A stretch of DNA of 34,952 nt from Microbacterium sp. MYb54. Its GTDB lineage: Bacteria > Actinomycetota > Actinomycetes > Actinomycetales > Microbacteriaceae. The position numbers and the translations under genes are program-made. Below are positions 7,120 to 15,584 of the stretch, piece by piece. How positions within the stretch are numbered: the stretch's first letter is position 1; each line of letters begins with the position of its first letter. The stretch covers positions 1 through 34,952 of the forward strand of contig NZ_PCPA01000032.1 of assembly GCF_002979515.1 (NCBI RefSeq), read 5' to 3'. The notes under the pieces were generated by a model. That model saw only the letters and a program-made list of their open reading frames with translations. It was not told where the DNA came from and ran no database searches.

Positions 7120-8484
7120 ATGTCCGGGAACGGAATCGCCCCCGATACGCGAACGCCGGAGGAGGTCGGAGCCTCCGCCATGAAGAAGGCGATCTGGCGC
7201 CTCGGTCCGTTCCTCGGATTGCTGTACCTCGTCGCGTACATGGATCGCAACAATGCCGGCTTCGCCAAGCTCGAGATGACGGCGGCCCTGCAGATCACCG
7301 AGGCCGTCTTCGGGTTCGCGGCCGGCATCTTCTTCATCGGGTATCTGCTGTTCGAGGTTCCTAGCAACCTGTTGCTGGAGAAGTTCGGCGCCCGCAAGTG
7401 GATCGCGCGCATCATGATCTCCTGGGGCATCGTCGCGTCGTTGACGGCCTTCGTGCAGGACGGGACCCAGTTCGCGATCGCCCGGTTCGTCCTCGGCATC
7501 GCGGAGGCCGGGTTCTTTCCGGGCGTGCTCCTCTATCTCACGCTCTGGTTCCCGCGGCAGTACCGCACCCAGGTGCTCGCGGTGTTCGTACTGTCGAACC
7601 CGATCGCGAACGCGGTCGCCGCGCCGCTGTCGGGCTGGATGCTCGAGCTGCACGGCATGTGGGGCCTCGACGGGTGGCAGCTCGTCTTCCTGCTGCAGGG
7701 CATCCCTGCGGTACTCCTCGCCTTCGTCGTCTTCTTCTGGCTGCCCGATCGTCCGCAGGATGCTCGCTGGCTGGACTCGACCGAGCAGCGGTGGATCAAC
7801 GACACCCTCGCCGCCGAGACCGCGGCGACCGAGCAGAAGCACGGACGTCTGCGCCTGCGCGAGGTGTTCAGCAACGGCCGTCTGTGGACCCTGATCGTGC
7901 TGTTCTTCGGAGTCGTGTTCGGAGCCTACGGTCTGGGGATGTGGCTGCCGACGATCGTGAAGAGCATGGGCGACTTCTCCAACTCGACGACCGGATGGCT
8001 CGTCGCGCTGCCGAACCTGTGCGCCGCGCTCGTCATGCTTCCGTGGGAGCGCGCTGCGAGGAAACAGGGCAACATCCCGCTGCAGATCGGCATCACGCTC
8101 AGCATCACCGCGCTCTCGCTCATCGCGGCGGTCGCCGCGCAGGGCACGCCGATTCTCGCGCTCGTCGCACTGTGCGTCGGTATGTCGGCGCTGTTCTCGA
8201 CCACGCCGCTGTTCTGGAGTCTGCCGCCCATGGTGCTCACGGGTACCGCGGCGGCGGCCGGGCTCGCCTTCATCAACTCGGTGGGCAACCTCGCCGGATT
8301 CGCCGGCCCGTACGCGATCGGCTGGATCAGCGAGACCACCGGATCGGCGATCTGGGGGCTGTTGCTCATCGCCGCCCTCACGCTGCTCGGCGCGACCATC
8401 GCGTTCGTGCTGAGCCGGCGGGCCGACTTCACGGTGCCGGCCGAGGTGCTCGTGAAGGTGGACACGAAGTCCGAGGTGCGGTGA
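7120..8484 (+). CDS. MFS transporter, anion:cation symporter (ACS) type
   Basis: A 454-residue polytopic membrane protein with about 12 hydrophobic segments and a longer central loop around residues 205-245. The segment YMDRNNAGFAKLEM in the first membrane helix corresponds to the YxDRxNxG signature of the ACS subfamily, whose members import hexuronates, galactonate, tartrate, phthalate and other organic anions with protons. It ends in an overlap with the second beta-helix gene (TGA/ATG sharing base 8484) and begins behind a clear SD (AAGGAG, 5 nt before the ATG). The operator 30 bp upstream places it under the neighbouring GntR protein. A sugar acid is the most likely cargo given the enzymes controlled by the same operator; the exact substrate cannot be told. 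Confidence 0.88.
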   Translation: MSGNGIAPDTRTPEEVGASAMKKAIWRLGPFLGLLYLVAYMDRNNAGFAKLEMTAALQITEAVFGFAAGIFFIGYLLFEVPSNLLLEKFGARKWIARIMISWGIVASLTAFVQDGTQFAIARFVLGIAEAGFFPGVLLYLTLWFPRQYRTQVLAVFVLSNPIANAVAAPLSGWMLELHGMWGLDGWQLVFLLQGIPAVLLAFVVFFWLPDRPQDARWLDSTEQRWINDTLAAETAATEQKHGRLRLREVFSNGRLWTLIVLFFGVVFGAYGLGMWLPTIVKSMGDFSNSTTGWLVALPNLCAALVMLPWERAARKQGNIPLQIGITLSITALSLIAAVAAQGTPILALVALCVGMSALFSTTPLFWSLPPMVLTGTAAAAGLAFINSVGNLAGFAGPYAIGWISETTGSAIWGLLLIAALTLLGATIAFVLSRRADFTVPAEVLVKVDTKSEVR

Positions 8485-10670
8485 TGTCCCGCCGCGATGC
8501 GGATGCGCGTGTGCATTCGACGAGTCGACGCGCGCTCATGACCGGGCTCGGCGCTGTCGCGCTCGGTGCTGCCGGCTCCCTCGCCGTTGGAGCGCCCGCA
8601 CAGGCGGCTCCCGCCGCGACGGGTGCGAAGGACATCACCAGAGCCGAGTCCGTCGCGGACCTGTCTCGGCTTCGGGCGCGTGAAGGCGAGATCGCGATCG
8701 TCGCCGGCTACCGCACCCCTGGCGACGCCGGGCTGCTCGTGTATGTAGGGGTCGGTGAGGCGGATGTCGAGGCCAACGGCGGCACGGTGATCGGCGGAAA
8801 GAACCGCACCAGGTGGCTGCTGCAGCACGACGGCACCGTCGACTTCCGGGCTTTCGGCATCACGGGCCCCGAGGTCGCGGCCGATGATGCGCTCGCCGCG
8901 ATGGTGAACGATCTCCGCATCAGGCGGATCGAGGCGAGCACGGATCTGCTGTTCCAGCGGCGGCATCGCTTCAGCCGCTCCCACCTCGAGATCGACTTCG
9001 GCGGTCATGTCATCACGACAGAGGGCATCGAGGCGAACACCCACGACAATCCGTTCGGTGCGGTGATGTTCTTCACCGGGGTGTCGCGTGACGTCGTCGT
9101 CGAGCACGCGTTGACGCAAGCCTGGCCGGAACTGACGGATGCGGTCGCTGTGCCCGATGCGTCGAAGTTCCCTGTCGACTCGTGGTGGGCGGTGCAGTGC
9201 GATCCGGTCCCCGGAGGTGGGGCGGATGAACGAGAGATCCAACGATTCGTCCAGGTGACGCAGCAGATCGACGGTCAGCACATCCGGGTCGACTATCTCA
9301 ACGGCTGGCCGCTGGAGAAGGGGCGAAAGCTCACCTGGCGTCAGATGGATCCCGTCGCGGGAGTGCGCATCTCGAACATGCGGTTCCTCGGGGCAGGTCC
9401 CTTCGACGGGCCCACCGACGGCTCCTTCCCCGACTCGCGCGAGCTCACCGGATCGCACCCGATCGCGTTCGAGTACGCCATCCACTGTGATGTCGCCGAC
9501 GTTCACGCCAGCCGCACCTGGTGGCCGGTCGTGATGCGGCGGTGGAACACCCACTTCTCGACCGAACGCTGCTCGGTCGAGAACCCTCCCACGGTGTTCT
9601 ACGGCGGCGCGGGCTATCTCACGCAGCAGATCTACTGCCTCTACGGGCGGGTGAGCGACTGCACGTCATCGAACGCACGGCACCTCAACGACCTGACCGC
9701 CAGTGCGTACTGCATCGTCGAGAACTGCCACGGCGACGGCGACGATCAGGGCGGGAACCCCTTCACCACGCACGGCCAGTACGAGCACGACCTCACCTTC
9801 ATCGGCTGCTCGGGGCTGATGGACATCGCCAACTCGGGTGCGCAATGGGGCACCTCGGCCAAGCGCATCACGGTGCGCGACCACGTCTGCTCCTGGTTCG
9901 TCGCCGGCACGAAGATCAGCGACCTGACACTCGAGAATGTCCGGGTGATCGGGAGATCGACCTTCGACCCGCAGGCGACCATGACGATCAACGCCGACGG
10001 GGCCCAGCTGCGCGGGTGCACCGCCGGGCTGCTGGCCATCGGGCAGCGGTCGGCTCGATCGTCGCGGCCGACGACGATCGAGGACTGCACCTTCGCGCTC
10101 CCCAAGGATCAGGTGCTCATCCAGACCCCAGTCACGGTCCCCGTCAGCTTCGTGCGCTGCACGATCACGGGAATCGACGGGATGAAGGCTCGCGGCGCGG
10201 GCGCCGTCGAGTTCGTCGACTGCCGCCTGAGCGGCCCGGCCGCCGGTGCTCCCGCCGAGCTCGGGGCGTCGAGGGTCACCCTCCGGGGCGGCACCGTGCG
10301 TGATGTTCTGCTCACCGCAACCGCCGTGCGCGACCAGGTCGTCTCGATCGAGGGGGTGGAGCTCAGCACCGAGCGCGACGAGGGTGCCATGGTGTCCAGG
10401 GCCGCCGGTGCCGGGGTCATCACCTGGCGTCTGAGCGGCCTGACCTCCACGATGGAGAAGGGCGCGGCACACCTCGACATCGGCACGGGCGTCAATCATG
10501 CACGCGTCACCGGCACCCAGTTCGTCGGAGGGCGGTTGCAGTTGGCCGGGGGATTCCCCGAGCCTTCGACGCTGCTCTACAGCGACTGCGTCGAGCGCGG
10601 GGTGGGGGCGACTCTTCCCGAGGCGGGTGCGCGAGTGCTGATCGCCGACGTGCTGAAGGTCGACGTGTAG
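8484..10670 (+). CDS. Tat-exported right-handed beta-helix protein (paralog B)
   Basis: A 728-residue secreted protein whose ATG overlaps the transporter stop codon, so it is translationally coupled to it. The signal has the twin-arginine TSRRALMTG at residues 13-21, a hydrophobic core and APAQAA. It is homologous over its whole length to the gene at 1837-4017. The block around residues 380-490 is nearly unchanged: QQIYCLYG, NARHLND, ASAYC, VENCHGDGDDQG (412-423), THGQYEHD (429-436), SAKRITVR and HVCSW, with H430, E434, H435 and D436 at the same numbers in both. C385, C393, C410, C415 and C442 may form disulfides or an internal Cys ladder. A beta-helix enzyme co-expressed with a sugar-acid importer would plausibly be a polysaccharide lyase or hydrolase releasing the imported molecule, but none of the standard pectate-lyase motifs is clear. 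Confidence 0.82.
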   Translation: MSRRDADARVHSTSRRALMTGLGAVALGAAGSLAVGAPAQAAPAATGAKDITRAESVADLSRLRAREGEIAIVAGYRTPGDAGLLVYVGVGEADVEANGGTVIGGKNRTRWLLQHDGTVDFRAFGITGPEVAADDALAAMVNDLRIRRIEASTDLLFQRRHRFSRSHLEIDFGGHVITTEGIEANTHDNPFGAVMFFTGVSRDVVVEHALTQAWPELTDAVAVPDASKFPVDSWWAVQCDPVPGGGADEREIQRFVQVTQQIDGQHIRVDYLNGWPLEKGRKLTWRQMDPVAGVRISNMRFLGAGPFDGPTDGSFPDSRELTGSHPIAFEYAIHCDVADVHASRTWWPVVMRRWNTHFSTERCSVENPPTVFYGGAGYLTQQIYCLYGRVSDCTSSNARHLNDLTASAYCIVENCHGDGDDQGGNPFTTHGQYEHDLTFIGCSGLMDIANSGAQWGTSAKRITVRDHVCSWFVAGTKISDLTLENVRVIGRSTFDPQATMTINADGAQLRGCTAGLLAIGQRSARSSRPTTIEDCTFALPKDQVLIQTPVTVPVSFVRCTITGIDGMKARGAGAVEFVDCRLSGPAAGAPAELGASRVTLRGGTVRDVLLTATAVRDQVVSIEGVELSTERDEGAMVSRAAGAGVITWRLSGLTSTMEKGAAHLDIGTGVNHARVTGTQFVGGRLQLAGGFPEPSTLLYSDCVERGVGATLPEAGARVLIADVLKVDV

Positions 10671-10725
10671 ACCACGGTGCGGTGAGAGCCCGCGTGCGGC
10701 CCGGGTGTACGAGGAGAGCGTGACC

Positions 10726-11175
10726 TCAGGGAGCGACCGCGTAGTGGCTCGAGATCGCCACACGGTTCCAGGCGTTGATCACGATGACCAGCCAGGAGAT
10801 CGCAGAGATCTCGGACGCGGTGAGGACGGCGTCGACATCCACCGTGCGATGCGCGTCGGTGGCATCGTGCGAGATGTTCGTGAGCCGTTCGGCGAGGACG
10901 AGCGCGGCCTTCTCCTTCTCGCTGAAGTACTGCGACTCCCACCAGGCGGCGACGAGTGCGAGTCGGTCGGCGGACTCGCCATGGGCGATCGCGTCGCGCG
11001 AATGCATGCGCAGGCAGAACGCGCACCCGTTGAGCTGCGATGCCCTGATCTTGACGAGTTCGATGAGGAGTGGGTCCAACCCGGCGGCGGCAGCCTCGGT
11101 GTGCGCCTTCTCATCGAGCGCGGAGAGGCTCTGGTACGTGGCCGGGTTGAGCTTGCCGAGATTGACGTGTGCCAT
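10726..11175 (-). CDS. carboxymuconolactone decarboxylase/AhpD-like protein
   Basis: A 149-residue helical protein of the CMD/AhpD family. The signature CxxC-x3-H is at C51, C54 and H58 (GCAFCLRMHS), the redox centre used by AhpD-type alkylhydroperoxidases to reduce peroxides with the help of a partner dithiol. Plain decarboxylases of the family lack both cysteines, so a peroxidase role is favoured. It runs convergent to the beta-helix gene and divergent from the ceramidase-like gene. The 196-bp divergent gap contains one GntR operator at its far end, next to the rightward gene, so control of this gene by the same regulator is possible but not shown. Confidence 0.85.
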   Translation of the reverse strand: MAHVNLGKLNPATYQSLSALDEKAHTEAAAAGLDPLLIELVKIRASQLNGCAFCLRMHSRDAIAHGESADRLALVAAWWESQYFSEKEKAALVLAERLTNISHDATDAHRTVDVDAVLTASEISAISWLVIVINAWNRVAISSHYAVAP

Positions 11176-11334
11176 GGGTCTTGGCCTTCCAGGTCGAGAG
11201 GAGCACGCCCGGTGCGGCGGTCCAGGTGCCCAGGATTCGACATCGCACCCGTTGGGTGGACGATCGTCCGGGGAGCAGTACGTTCGACCCTATCGGGGTA
11301 CTTCGCTCGCGTGGCGGCGGCCACCGGACTACGC

Positions 11335-11346
11335 TTGCTATAGCAA
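11335..11346. promoter_or_regulatory. GntR operator upstream of the ceramidase-like gene
   Basis: Perfect 12-bp palindrome TTGCTATAGCAA. A TANNNT -10-like TACGCT (11330-11335) abuts it, so the transcription start would fall inside the palindrome. The flanks GACTAC and AAATCT are shared with the site at 12788. Confidence 0.85.
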
Positions 11347-11371
11347 ATCTTCCGGATGTCGAGGAGTCGAT

Positions 11372-12769
11372 GTGGTCAGTGGGAATCGAGTGTCGTCGAT
11401 CATGTTCGGTGACCGCATCCGCGTCCCTCGCACACGGGCGCGCATCGGCGTCGCTCGCCGCGACATCACCCCGCCCGTCGGCATCCGCGCCAAGAACTGG
11501 GGCCCGGCCGACTGGGAACGCTCGGAGGGCGCGCATCGTCCGTTCGAGCTGACCGCGCTGGCCGTGATCGCCGACGACGAGCGCCCACGCGTGCTGCTCG
11601 CGGTGGACGGCACGTGGTGGCGTCGCGTCGCTGATGAGCAGGGCGTGCGTGGGGCGATCCTCGACGGTCTCGGGCTCGAACCCGACCAGCTGATGCTCTC
11701 GCTCTCGCACACGCACGCGGGTGCGGTGCTCTGCGCAGCCGACGCGCACCTGCCGGGCGGCGAGCTGATCCCCGGCTACCTCGAGGCGCTCGCCGACGCA
11801 GGTGTCGCGGCCGGGCGCGAGGCTCTCGAGGGCGCGGTCCCCGGACTCATCGAGTGGACCACCGGGCGCTGCACCCTGGCCGCCGACCGCGAACTCGACG
11901 TCGATGGCCGCGCGCTGGTGGGGTACAACCCCGCGGGGACGGCCGACGACACGGTGACGATCGGGCGCCTCAGTGTCGACGGCACCGTGCGCGGCACTCT
12001 CGTCAACTACGCGTGCCACCCGACGACGCTCGCCTGGCAGAGCCGAGAGGTGTCGCCCGACTACGTCGGCGCGATGCGCGAGATCGTCGAGACCGCCACG
12101 GGGGCACCGTGCCTGTTCGTGCAGGGAGCATCGGGCGAGCTGGCTCCGCGCGAGCAGTACACCGGCGATGTCGGGGTGGCCGACCGGCATGGACGGTCGC
12201 TCGGTCACGCCGTGCTCGCTGCCCTCGACGCGCTGCCCGCGCCGGGGGAGGAACTGACGCTCGACGGCGTCGTGGAATCCGGTGCCCCGCTCGCGGTCTG
12301 GACCGGGCGGGCAGGTGCCGGTGGAGGGGGAGCGGCCGGTTCGGTGTCGAGCGTCGAACTGCCGCTGCGTGACCTGCCGACGCTCGACGACCTCGCCGAG
12401 GAGTGGAAGGACATCGACCCGCGCTCGCGCGAGGAACGGCTCGGCCGCGCCCGCAACCTGCGCGACGGATACATCGACGGTCCGACCGTGCAGCATCCGG
12501 TCTGGGCCTGGCGTCTGGGCGATGCCGTGATCGTCGGGCACCCGGGTGAGGCGTATTCGCGGTTGCAGACGACGCTGCGGGCGCGGTTCCCTGAGTTGCC
12601 GATCGTGGTGATGAACCTCACGAACGGTCCGGGCTTCGTGTACCTGCCGACCCGCGATGCGTATGACCGGGGTGCGTACCAGGCGTGGCAGACGCCGTTG
12701 GCGCCCGGCGCGCTCGAACTGCTCGAGGAGCATGTCGTCGGGGTCATCGCTGCGCTGCTGGAGCGCTGA
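11372..12769 (+). CDS. neutral/alkaline ceramidase-like zinc hydrolase, cytoplasmic
   Basis: A 465-residue protein if it starts at the GTG at 11372, which is preceded by GAGGAG at 5 nt; the ATG at 11402 is possible but has no SD. The family start GVARRDITPPVG is at 27-38. Histidines in LSHTHAG (113, 115) and NYACHPTT (216) correspond to the zinc ligands of neutral ceramidases, and QGASGELAPR (251-260) is at the place of their catalytic serine loop. There is no signal peptide and the protein is shorter than secreted ceramidases (600-700 residues), so the lipid substrate is doubtful. Cytoplasmic homologs of this fold are often annotated near carbohydrate genes with no known activity. The operator at 11335 places it in the GntR regulon, so an amide or ester bond in the cluster's own substrate is a reasonable target. 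Confidence 0.75.
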   Translation: MVSGNRVSSIMFGDRIRVPRTRARIGVARRDITPPVGIRAKNWGPADWERSEGAHRPFELTALAVIADDERPRVLLAVDGTWWRRVADEQGVRGAILDGLGLEPDQLMLSLSHTHAGAVLCAADAHLPGGELIPGYLEALADAGVAAGREALEGAVPGLIEWTTGRCTLAADRELDVDGRALVGYNPAGTADDTVTIGRLSVDGTVRGTLVNYACHPTTLAWQSREVSPDYVGAMREIVETATGAPCLFVQGASGELAPREQYTGDVGVADRHGRSLGHAVLAALDALPAPGEELTLDGVVESGAPLAVWTGRAGAGGGGAAGSVSSVELPLRDLPTLDDLAEEWKDIDPRSREERLGRARNLRDGYIDGPTVQHPVWAWRLGDAVIVGHPGEAYSRLQTTLRARFPELPIVVMNLTNGPGFVYLPTRDAYDRGAYQAWQTPLAPGALELLEEHVVGVIAALLER

Positions 12770-12787
12770 CCGCACCTCCCACTACAC

Positions 12788-12799
12788 TTGCTATAGCAA
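12788..12799. promoter_or_regulatory. GntR operator upstream of the SDR-enolase-SDR operon
   Basis: Perfect palindrome TTGCTATAGCAA, in the 51-bp gap after the ceramidase-like gene. The -10-like TACACT (12783-12788) overlaps its first base. The operon therefore has its own promoter in addition to possible readthrough. Confidence 0.85.
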
Positions 12800-12820
12800 A
12801 TCTCGACCCTGAGGAGAGCA

Positions 12821-13591
12821 ATGACCGCCCCCACCCCCGTCGGCCCCATCGCCATCGTCACCGGAGGATCCGCCGGCATCGGCTGGGAGATCGGACAGCG
12901 CCTCGCCGCGGACGGACACCTCGTGGTCGCCGCCGATCGGGTGCCAGGGCTCACCGCGCAGGACAACCCCGCCGGCATCCTGTGGCGCGAGCTCGACGTG
13001 ACCGACCACGCGGGCGTCGACCGGGTGTTCGGCGAGATCGAGGCTGAGCTCGGACCGATCGAGGTGCTCGTCAACAACGCCGGCATCCAGCGCCACCGCG
13101 GTATCGAAGACCTCAGCTGGGACGAATGGTCGGCCGTGGTCGACGTCAACCTGCACGGTGTCTTCTCGGCGCTGCAGGCTGCGGGCAAGCGGATGCTGGA
13201 GCGCGGTGAGGGGCGCATCGTCAACATCTCCTCCATCTCGTCACGCGGCTCGGCCGGTCGCGCGCCCTACGCCACGACCAAGGCTGCGGTGATCGGCCTG
13301 ACCTCGACCGCGGGCGCCGAGTGGGCATCGCGAGGGGTGCGGGTGAACGCGGTCGCGCCCGGCTACGTCGACACCGGTGTCTTCCGCCAGGGGGTCGAGG
13401 CTGGCACGCTCAGCCTCGACACGATCCTGTCGCGCATCCCCGCGAAGCGCCTGGCCGAGGCGAGTGAGATCGCCGCCGCGGTCAGCTTCCTCGTCTCCGA
13501 CCAGTCGGGCTACATGAACGGTCAGACGCTCTACGTCGACGGCGGCTTCATGGTCGACTACGGCGTGCCGCTGGCGAAGAAGCCCGAATGA
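12821..13591 (+). CDS. SDR family oxidoreductase (sugar or sugar-acid dehydrogenase)
   Basis: A classical 256-residue SDR: TGGSAGIG at 14-21, D39 after the second strand (pointing to NAD rather than NADP), NNAG at 86-89, catalytic S137, Y150 and K154, and the C-terminal VDGGF typical of tetrameric glucose/3-oxoacyl reductase-like enzymes. A GAGGAGAG SD lies just before the ATG. It overlaps the enolase-superfamily gene by 4 bp, and with it and the following SDR forms a three-gene operon under the operator at 12788. In non-phosphorylative sugar pathways one SDR oxidises the sugar to the lactone and a second oxidises the 2-keto-3-deoxy acid; which of the two this is cannot be decided. Confidence 0.88.
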   Translation: MTAPTPVGPIAIVTGGSAGIGWEIGQRLAADGHLVVAADRVPGLTAQDNPAGILWRELDVTDHAGVDRVFGEIEAELGPIEVLVNNAGIQRHRGIEDLSWDEWSAVVDVNLHGVFSALQAAGKRMLERGEGRIVNISSISSRGSAGRAPYATTKAAVIGLTSTAGAEWASRGVRVNAVAPGYVDTGVFRQGVEAGTLSLDTILSRIPAKRLAEASEIAAAVSFLVSDQSGYMNGQTLYVDGGFMVDYGVPLAKKPE

Positions 13592-14664
13592 CGACGATCA
13601 CCCGCATCGACACGGCCACGGCCGTGCTGCCGCTCCCAGCGCCGCTGCAGCTGGGCGCGATGACGGTGACCCGTCGCGAGTACAGCGCGGTGCAGGTGAC
13701 CGCCGACGACGGCACGACCGGCATCGCCTACTGCCTCTCGCGGGAAGCGCCGATGGTCGAGATCGTCGACCGCCTCGTCGCGGCGCACGCGGTGAGTGCG
13801 GATGCCGACGACCCCGCAGCGACCTGGGAGCGGATGCTGCGCGGCAGTGCCATCGTCGGTCGGGTGGGCTTGGTTCGGCGCGCGATCGGTCTGGTCGACA
13901 TCGCGTTGTGGGATATCGCTGCGCGGCGTGCGGGCGTGCCGTTATGGAAGATGCTCGGAACGGGCGATGCCCCGCGCGACTCGATGCTGGTCGCCGCGTA
14001 TCCGTCGGCGGAGCGGTCTCCGCGCGAGGTGGCTGACGAGGTCCTGGCCCAAGCCGGGGGCTGGACGAACGTGAAGATCTCGCGGTCTCCCGATCCGGCA
14101 TACATGCGGGAGCTCATCGCGATCCTGAACCTCGAGCTCCCGGCCGCGACCGGGCTCGTCGTCGACGTCGGCTTCGGCTGGCCCGATGCCGACACCGCGT
14201 TGACCGAGATCGCGCAGTGGGGCGACCCGCGGCTCACCTGGCTCGAAGACCCGCTGCTCCCCGAAGACGCCGAGGGTGTCGCGCGCATCCGCCGGGAGTC
14301 GGGGCTCCCGGTCGCCGTCGGCGACGAGGTCACCGACCCTGCCGTGCTGAAGGCGCTGGTCGAGGTGGGCGGTGTCGAGGCGCTGCGGATCGACGTCGTC
14401 GCGATCGGAGGGGTGACCCCCGCGCGCGAGATGATCGCGTGGGCGGCCGAGCGCGGGGTGCCCGTCTCCGGGCACGTCTATCCTGAGGTCACCGCGCACC
14501 TGGGCATCGGCGTGGAAACGTTCGCCCGCGGCATCAACCCGTACGACCCGGCGCCTTCGTTCATCTTGGGCGGCCCATCGTTCGAAGGCCGGGTGCGACC
14601 GACGGATGCTGTGGGCCTCGGCTTCACGCTCGATCCGACGGTCTTCCGATTCGAGAGGGACTGA
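13588..14664 (+). CDS. mandelate racemase/muconate-lactonizing type enolase-superfamily dehydratase
   Basis: A 358-residue protein with the N-terminal capping domain (about 1-125) and a TIM-barrel domain. Metal ligands are seen at D193 (VVDVGFGW), E220 (WLEDPL) and D246/E247 (VGDEV). A His-Asp dyad as in the mandelate racemase group is suggested by D269 (RIDVVAIGG) and H296 (VSGHVYPE). The second-strand lysine motif is K163-I-S165 rather than KxK, so one of the two usual lysines is missing. Sugar-acid dehydratases of this family remove water from an aldonate to give a 2-keto-3-deoxy acid, which fits the FAH hydrolase and SDRs of the same regulon. The start overlaps the preceding stop (ATGA). 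Which sugar acid is dehydrated is unknown. Confidence 0.85.
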   Translation: MTTITRIDTATAVLPLPAPLQLGAMTVTRREYSAVQVTADDGTTGIAYCLSREAPMVEIVDRLVAAHAVSADADDPAATWERMLRGSAIVGRVGLVRRAIGLVDIALWDIAARRAGVPLWKMLGTGDAPRDSMLVAAYPSAERSPREVADEVLAQAGGWTNVKISRSPDPAYMRELIAILNLELPAATGLVVDVGFGWPDADTALTEIAQWGDPRLTWLEDPLLPEDAEGVARIRRESGLPVAVGDEVTDPAVLKALVEVGGVEALRIDVVAIGGVTPAREMIAWAAERGVPVSGHVYPEVTAHLGIGVETFARGINPYDPAPSFILGGPSFEGRVRPTDAVGLGFTLDPTVFRFERD

Positions 14665-14665
14665 G

Positions 14666-15487
14666 ATGACAGAATCCCCGCACAGTGCCGTTGCTCGCAG
14701 TGTCGTCGCCCGCAGTGTCGTCGTGACCGGCAGTGGCAAGGGCATCGGCCGCGCGATCGCCGAACGCCTCACAGTCGACGGCTGGATCGTGGTCGGGCTC
14801 GAGCGTTCGCCGGGATCCGGCACGGTCGAAGACGGCATCGTGGCCGAGGTCGTGCTCGGAGACGCCGCCGATCGCGCGGCGCACGAGCGTGCCGCAGCGG
14901 CCGCCCGCGACAGGGCACCCCTTGCCGGCTGGGTGAACAACGCCGGCATCACCAAGCGCACCCCGCTGCACGACCTCGACGAAGCCACCGTGCGCGAGGT
15001 CCTCGACATCAACGGCTTCGGCTACATCTGGGGCTGCTCGACCGCGGTCTCGGCGTTCGTCGACCAGGGTGTCGCCGGCGCGATCGTCAACATCGGCTCG
15101 ATCCACGGACGCTCCAGCTTCACCGACCACGCCGCTTACGAGTTCACCAAGGGCGGCATCGACGCCCTCACCCGCAGCGTGGCGGTGACGTATGGCGGTC
15201 TCGGCATACGTGCCAACACCGTCGCGCCGGGAGGGGTGCGCACTCCGCACCTCGAAGCGCAGATCGCGGCGTCGGCCGACCCCGCCGCCGAGGAGCGTGC
15301 GCTCGCGGAGGGGCCACCCATGGGCCGTATCGCCCGCGCCGAAGAGGTGGCCGCGCTGGTGGCGTTCCTCCTCTCGGACGAGACCCCGTACCTGTCGGGG
15401 CAGTCGATCGCGGTCGACGGGGCGTGGACGGCATCCTTCGGCGACATCGCCATCGACCCGGCCCTGCGGGAGCGTTTCGGGGGCTGA
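14666..15487 (+). CDS. SDR family oxidoreductase
   Basis: A 273-residue SDR beginning one base after the stop of the enolase-superfamily gene. A short extra N-terminus holds a VARSVVARSVV duplication. Core motifs are TGSGKGIG at 21-28, E46 after strand two (NAD preference), NNAG at 91-94, catalytic S145, Y158 and K162, and the VDGAW end motif. Strand 4 is preceded by a shortened region compared with most SDRs. Placed after a sugar-acid dehydratase, it is a good candidate for the 2-keto-3-deoxy-aldonate dehydrogenase step that makes the 2,4-diketo acid cleaved by the FAH protein at 20499. This is inference from order and family. Confidence 0.85.
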   Translation: MTESPHSAVARSVVARSVVVTGSGKGIGRAIAERLTVDGWIVVGLERSPGSGTVEDGIVAEVVLGDAADRAAHERAAAAARDRAPLAGWVNNAGITKRTPLHDLDEATVREVLDINGFGYIWGCSTAVSAFVDQGVAGAIVNIGSIHGRSSFTDHAAYEFTKGGIDALTRSVAVTYGGLGIRANTVAPGGVRTPHLEAQIAASADPAAEERALAEGPPMGRIARAEEVAALVAFLLSDETPYLSGQSIAVDGAWTASFGDIAIDPALRERFGG

Positions 15488-15503
15488 GGTGCGCTTCGGC
15501 TCG

Positions 15504-15574
15504 GGAGGAGAACCCCGTCTCGGGCGGAACCTCGACGCAGGGTCCTCCTCCCGACGCAGAGTCCTCCGCCCATG
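15504..15574. repeat. degenerate GGGAGGAG/CCTCCTCCC post-stop repeat
   Basis: Lies in the 97-bp convergent gap after the SDR stop. GGGAGGAG...GGGCGG on the left can pair with CCTCCTCCC...CCTCCGCCC on the right. It resembles, without being identical to, the elements at 17715, 18221 and 26327. Probably a terminator-like or REP-like structure. Confidence 0.45.
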
Positions 15575-15584
15575 GCGGTGCGCG

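Noticed and set aside
7398..8483. Long in-frame extension upstream of beta-helix gene B.
   Set aside because: It overlaps the MFS transporter in another frame and is very arginine/alanine-rich, as typical of shadow frames; the ATG at 8484 gives a Tat signal peptide.
7926..9554. Long antisense open frame (542 codons) opposite the MFS and beta-helix genes.
   Set aside because: No recognisable domains; it crosses two well-supported sense genes.
1837..10670. Prophage origin of the beta-helix (tailspike-like) genes.
   Set aside because: They carry Tat export signals and are embedded in metabolic operons; no phage structural, lysis or integrase gene is nearby.
11258..11269. Perfect palindrome GGACGATCGTCC in the AhpD/ceramidase-like gap.
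   Set aside because: Twelve-base palindromes of G/C-rich sequence are expected several times in 35 kb, and this one occurs only once, with no promoter at a fitting distance.
11111..12775. Long antisense open frame (554 codons) opposite the ceramidase-like gene.
   Set aside because: Composition is that of a GC-rich shadow frame, and it runs through the operator at 11335 and the AhpD start; the sense strand has family motifs.
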